This document shows, one piece after another, positions 62,361-64,000 of a DNA stretch of 64,000 bases. The notes beneath the pieces are model-generated. The model saw nothing but the letters and a program-made list of their open reading frames with translations, made no database searches and was not told where the DNA came from. Positions within the stretch are counted from its first letter, which is position 1; each line of letters begins with the position of its first letter. Source of the stretch: Polynucleobacter sp. MWH-Aus1W21 (GTDB lineage Bacteria > Pseudomonadota > Gammaproteobacteria > Burkholderiales > Burkholderiaceae); contig NZ_CP061287.1 of the NCBI RefSeq assembly GCF_018687275.1, positions 434,001 to 498,000 of the forward strand, given 5' to 3'. A program made the translations under genes and the position numbers.

Positions 62361-63283
62361 CAGAAGTAACCTTCTTTCTTGCGGCGCTCCATTGAGGCCT
62401 CATTGGTTTGATCGTCCATGCGAGTTGCGCCACGCTCAGTGATTTCAGTAATCGCGGTTTCGGCAATGATCTCTAAAGGGGTGCCTGCAGTACTCAACAC
62501 GGGGCAGGTGCAACTGATATCACCTACGGTACGGAAACGTACATTTAGGATTTCACTGATGTCACCAGCTGCTTTTGGCGTTACGTCAGTTACCGGAACT
62601 AGTAAATTATTTTTCTTCACTACTTCACGTTCATGTGTGTAGTAGATGCTTGGAAGTTCTAATTTCTCGCGAGAAATGTATTGCCAAATATCAAGCTCAG
62701 TCCAGTTGGAGATTGGGAACACGCGCATGTTCTCGCCTTTGGCGATGCGGGCATTGTAGAGGTTCCAGAGCTCAGGACGTTGTGCCTTTGGATCCCATTG
62801 ACCGAATTCATCGCGGAAAGAAAAGATACGCTCTTTAGCACGGGCTTTTTCTTCATCACGACGTGCGCCACCCATTAAGGCGTCGAACTCATGCTCAGCA
62901 ATAGCCTCCAAGAGGGTTACTGCTTGCGCCGCATTGCGAGAATCCGTTTCTTTGCGTAAGCGAACGGTGCCTTTCTTAATCGAGTCTTCAACATGACCTA
63001 CGATCAATTTCACACCAGTTTTTTCGACCACAGCATCACGATAGGCAATCACTTCTGGATAGTTGTGGCCAGTATCAATATGCAATATAGGGAAAGGCAG
63101 CTTTACAGGACGATCGCCAAATTGAAACGCTTTACGAGCTAGGTGGAACATCACAATAGAGTCTTTGCCACCGGAGAACAGCATAGCTGGGTTGGAGCAT
63201 TGCGCTACCACTTCGCGGATGATGTAGATCGATTCGGCTTCAAGCCAATCTAAGTGATCATCAAGTAATTTTTGTTCTGACAT
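62360..63283 (-). CDS. cysD: Sulfate adenylyltransferase small subunit CysD
   Basis: Catalytic subunit of ATP sulfurylase, 307 residues, with the PP-loop SGGKDS (37-42), HIDTGHNYPEV and the C-terminal RMDDQTNEASMERRKKEGYF in outline (ending KKEGYF). It forms APS and PPi from sulfate and ATP. It lies 41 bases after cysH and is coupled to cysN. Confidence 0.96.
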   Translation of the reverse strand: MSEQKLLDDHLDWLEAESIYIIREVVAQCSNPAMLFSGGKDSIVMFHLARKAFQFGDRPVKLPFPILHIDTGHNYPEVIAYRDAVVEKTGVKLIVGHVEDSIKKGTVRLRKETDSRNAAQAVTLLEAIAEHEFDALMGGARRDEEKARAKERIFSFRDEFGQWDPKAQRPELWNLYNARIAKGENMRVFPISNWTELDIWQYISREKLELPSIYYTHEREVVKKNNLLVPVTDVTPKAAGDISEILNVRFRTVGDISCTCPVLSTAGTPLEIIAETAITEITERGATRMDDQTNEASMERRKKEGYF

Positions 63284-63324
63284 TCTGAAAGTAATTTCTG
63301 CTAAGTTTTAATGATGAAATTGAA

Positions 63325-64000
63325 TTATTTATTAACGTGCAAGCCACATTCTTTGCTATCGCTTTGCAACCACCACCAGCGACCAGCTCGAATGTCTTCA
63401 CCCTTCTTCACCTGACGGGTACAGGGCTCGCAGCCAATGCTGGGGTAGCCCTTGAGGTGTAGTGGATGAACGGGAACGTTTTCTTGTTTGATGTAAGCCC
63501 AAATATCTTCTTCACTCCAATCAAACAAAGGATTGAACTTTGCGATGCCTCTCGCATCATCAAGCTCTTCTAGATTGAGTTCGGTACGTGTAGTAGATTG
63601 TTCGCGACGCTGACCGGTGATCCAGGCATCGGCCCCAAGTAATGCGGCATTTAGGGGTCTAATCTTGCGTGCACCACAGCATGCTTTTTTAGGCTCTTCA
63701 CCATCGTAAAAACCATTCATGCCATATTGATCAATAAAAGCTTGAACATCGCTTTCTTGTGGGTAGACCTTTTCAATAGCTATACCGTAGTGATCTTCTG
63801 TAGTTTTGACCATATCCACCGTCTCTTGATGCAGGCGTCCTGTCGCTAATGTGAATAACTTAATCTCGGCACCAGCCTTAGCAATAGCATCGGTAATCAC
63901 CATGTCTTCTGCAGCGAGGCTGGTTGCAAAGCGAACATCAGAGAAGCGTGAGGAAATGTCAGCTAAACGCTGCTTTAGAACGGCAGACTTTTCGGCAAGC
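63325..64000 (-). CDS. cysH: APS reductase CysH, [4Fe-4S] type (5' end outside the window)
   Basis: Partial gene: the frame stays open to the window edge, giving about 225 residues. The ATG at 63903 is internal, since upstream codons encode the conserved FATSLAAED segment. Two Cys pairs, CCGARK and CEPC, mark the [4Fe-4S] form that reduces APS (rather than PAPS) to sulfite with thioredoxin. The catalytic Cys is in KECGLH at the C terminus. This agrees with the lack of cysC nearby. First of the cysH-cysD-cysN run. Confidence 0.93.
   Translation of the reverse strand, partial: LAEKSAVLKQRLADISSRFSDVRFATSLAAEDMVITDAIAKAGAEIKLFTLATGRLHQETVDMVKTTEDHYGIAIEKVYPQESDVQAFIDQYGMNGFYDGEEPKKACCGARKIRPLNAALLGADAWITGQRREQSTTRTELNLEELDDARGIAKFNPLFDWSEEDIWAYIKQENVPVHPLHLKGYPSIGCEPCTRQVKKGEDIRAGRWWWLQSDSKECGLHVNK

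Noticed and set aside
1..64000. Insertion sequences, prophage, CRISPR, rRNA or tRNA genes
   Set aside because: No transposase, integrase, phage protein, regularly spaced repeat array or rRNA/tRNA signature was seen.

Overview
The window reads as chromosomal DNA of a moderate-GC betaproteobacterium of the Burkholderiaceae, most like Polynucleobacter. This rests on gene order and protein character: an alaA-hom-thrC-moeA-moaD-moaE run, an intracellular PHB depolymerase of the Ralstonia PhaZ1 type, a solitary RsxB-like ferredoxin next to nth, an iscRSUA-hscBA-fdx operon, a cysH-cysD-cysN run without cysC, and many Bug/TctC periplasmic receptors. No rRNA, tRNA, CRISPR array, transposase or integrase was found.

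Layout. (1) 1-9.6 kb, minus strand: PhoH-like ATPase, Bcp peroxiredoxin, and a compact lipid A aminoarabinose (L-Ara4N) operon, read in the order Mth938-like gene, arnT, arnB, arnC, arnA formyltransferase half, arnA decarboxylase half, arnD. ArnA is split into two genes, and the flippase pair arnE/arnF is absent. (2) 9.6-15.7 kb, plus strand: alanine aminotransferase, homoserine dehydrogenase and threonine synthase, then three molybdopterin genes. (3) 15.7-23.8 kb: a secreted type-B carboxylesterase, a GIY-YIG protein, clpB behind a clear sigma-32 promoter, an MFS transporter, isocitrate lyase with an unusually dyad-rich upstream region, and a HIT protein. (4) 23.8-48.6 kb: an accessory catabolic block. 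(5) 48.6-64 kb: housekeeping genes (DUF1841, nth, rsxB-like, phaZ, aspartate/aromatic aminotransferase, uvrB, the isc operon and cysN/cysD/cysH, the last cut by the window end).

The accessory block is the most interesting part. It holds eight orphan Bug (TctC-family) solute receptors with no TctA/TctB membrane subunits. They are interleaved, and in places translationally coupled, with catabolic enzymes: a two-subunit 3-oxoacid CoA-transferase, an isopropylmalate/tartrate-type dehydrogenase, an NHL beta-propeller protein, an alpha/beta-hydrolase with Ala at the nucleophile position, a MmgE/PrpD protein, a LigI-like (2-pyrone-4,6-dicarboxylate lactonase) amidohydrolase, two related SDRs, a carboxymuconolactone-decarboxylase-like protein, a TauD-type dioxygenase, a D-2-hydroxyacid dehydrogenase, a class II aldolase, a nitroreductase, an acyl-CoA ligase, and a DUF35/thiolase-like pair that lacks both thiolase cysteines. 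I infer that the block takes up and breaks down one or more organic acids, plausibly aromatic- or pyrone-derived, ending in CoA-thioester chemistry. The substrate cannot be named from sequence. The block contains no transcriptional regulator gene, yet its divergent intergenic regions and one leader carry strong dyads or potential pseudoknots.
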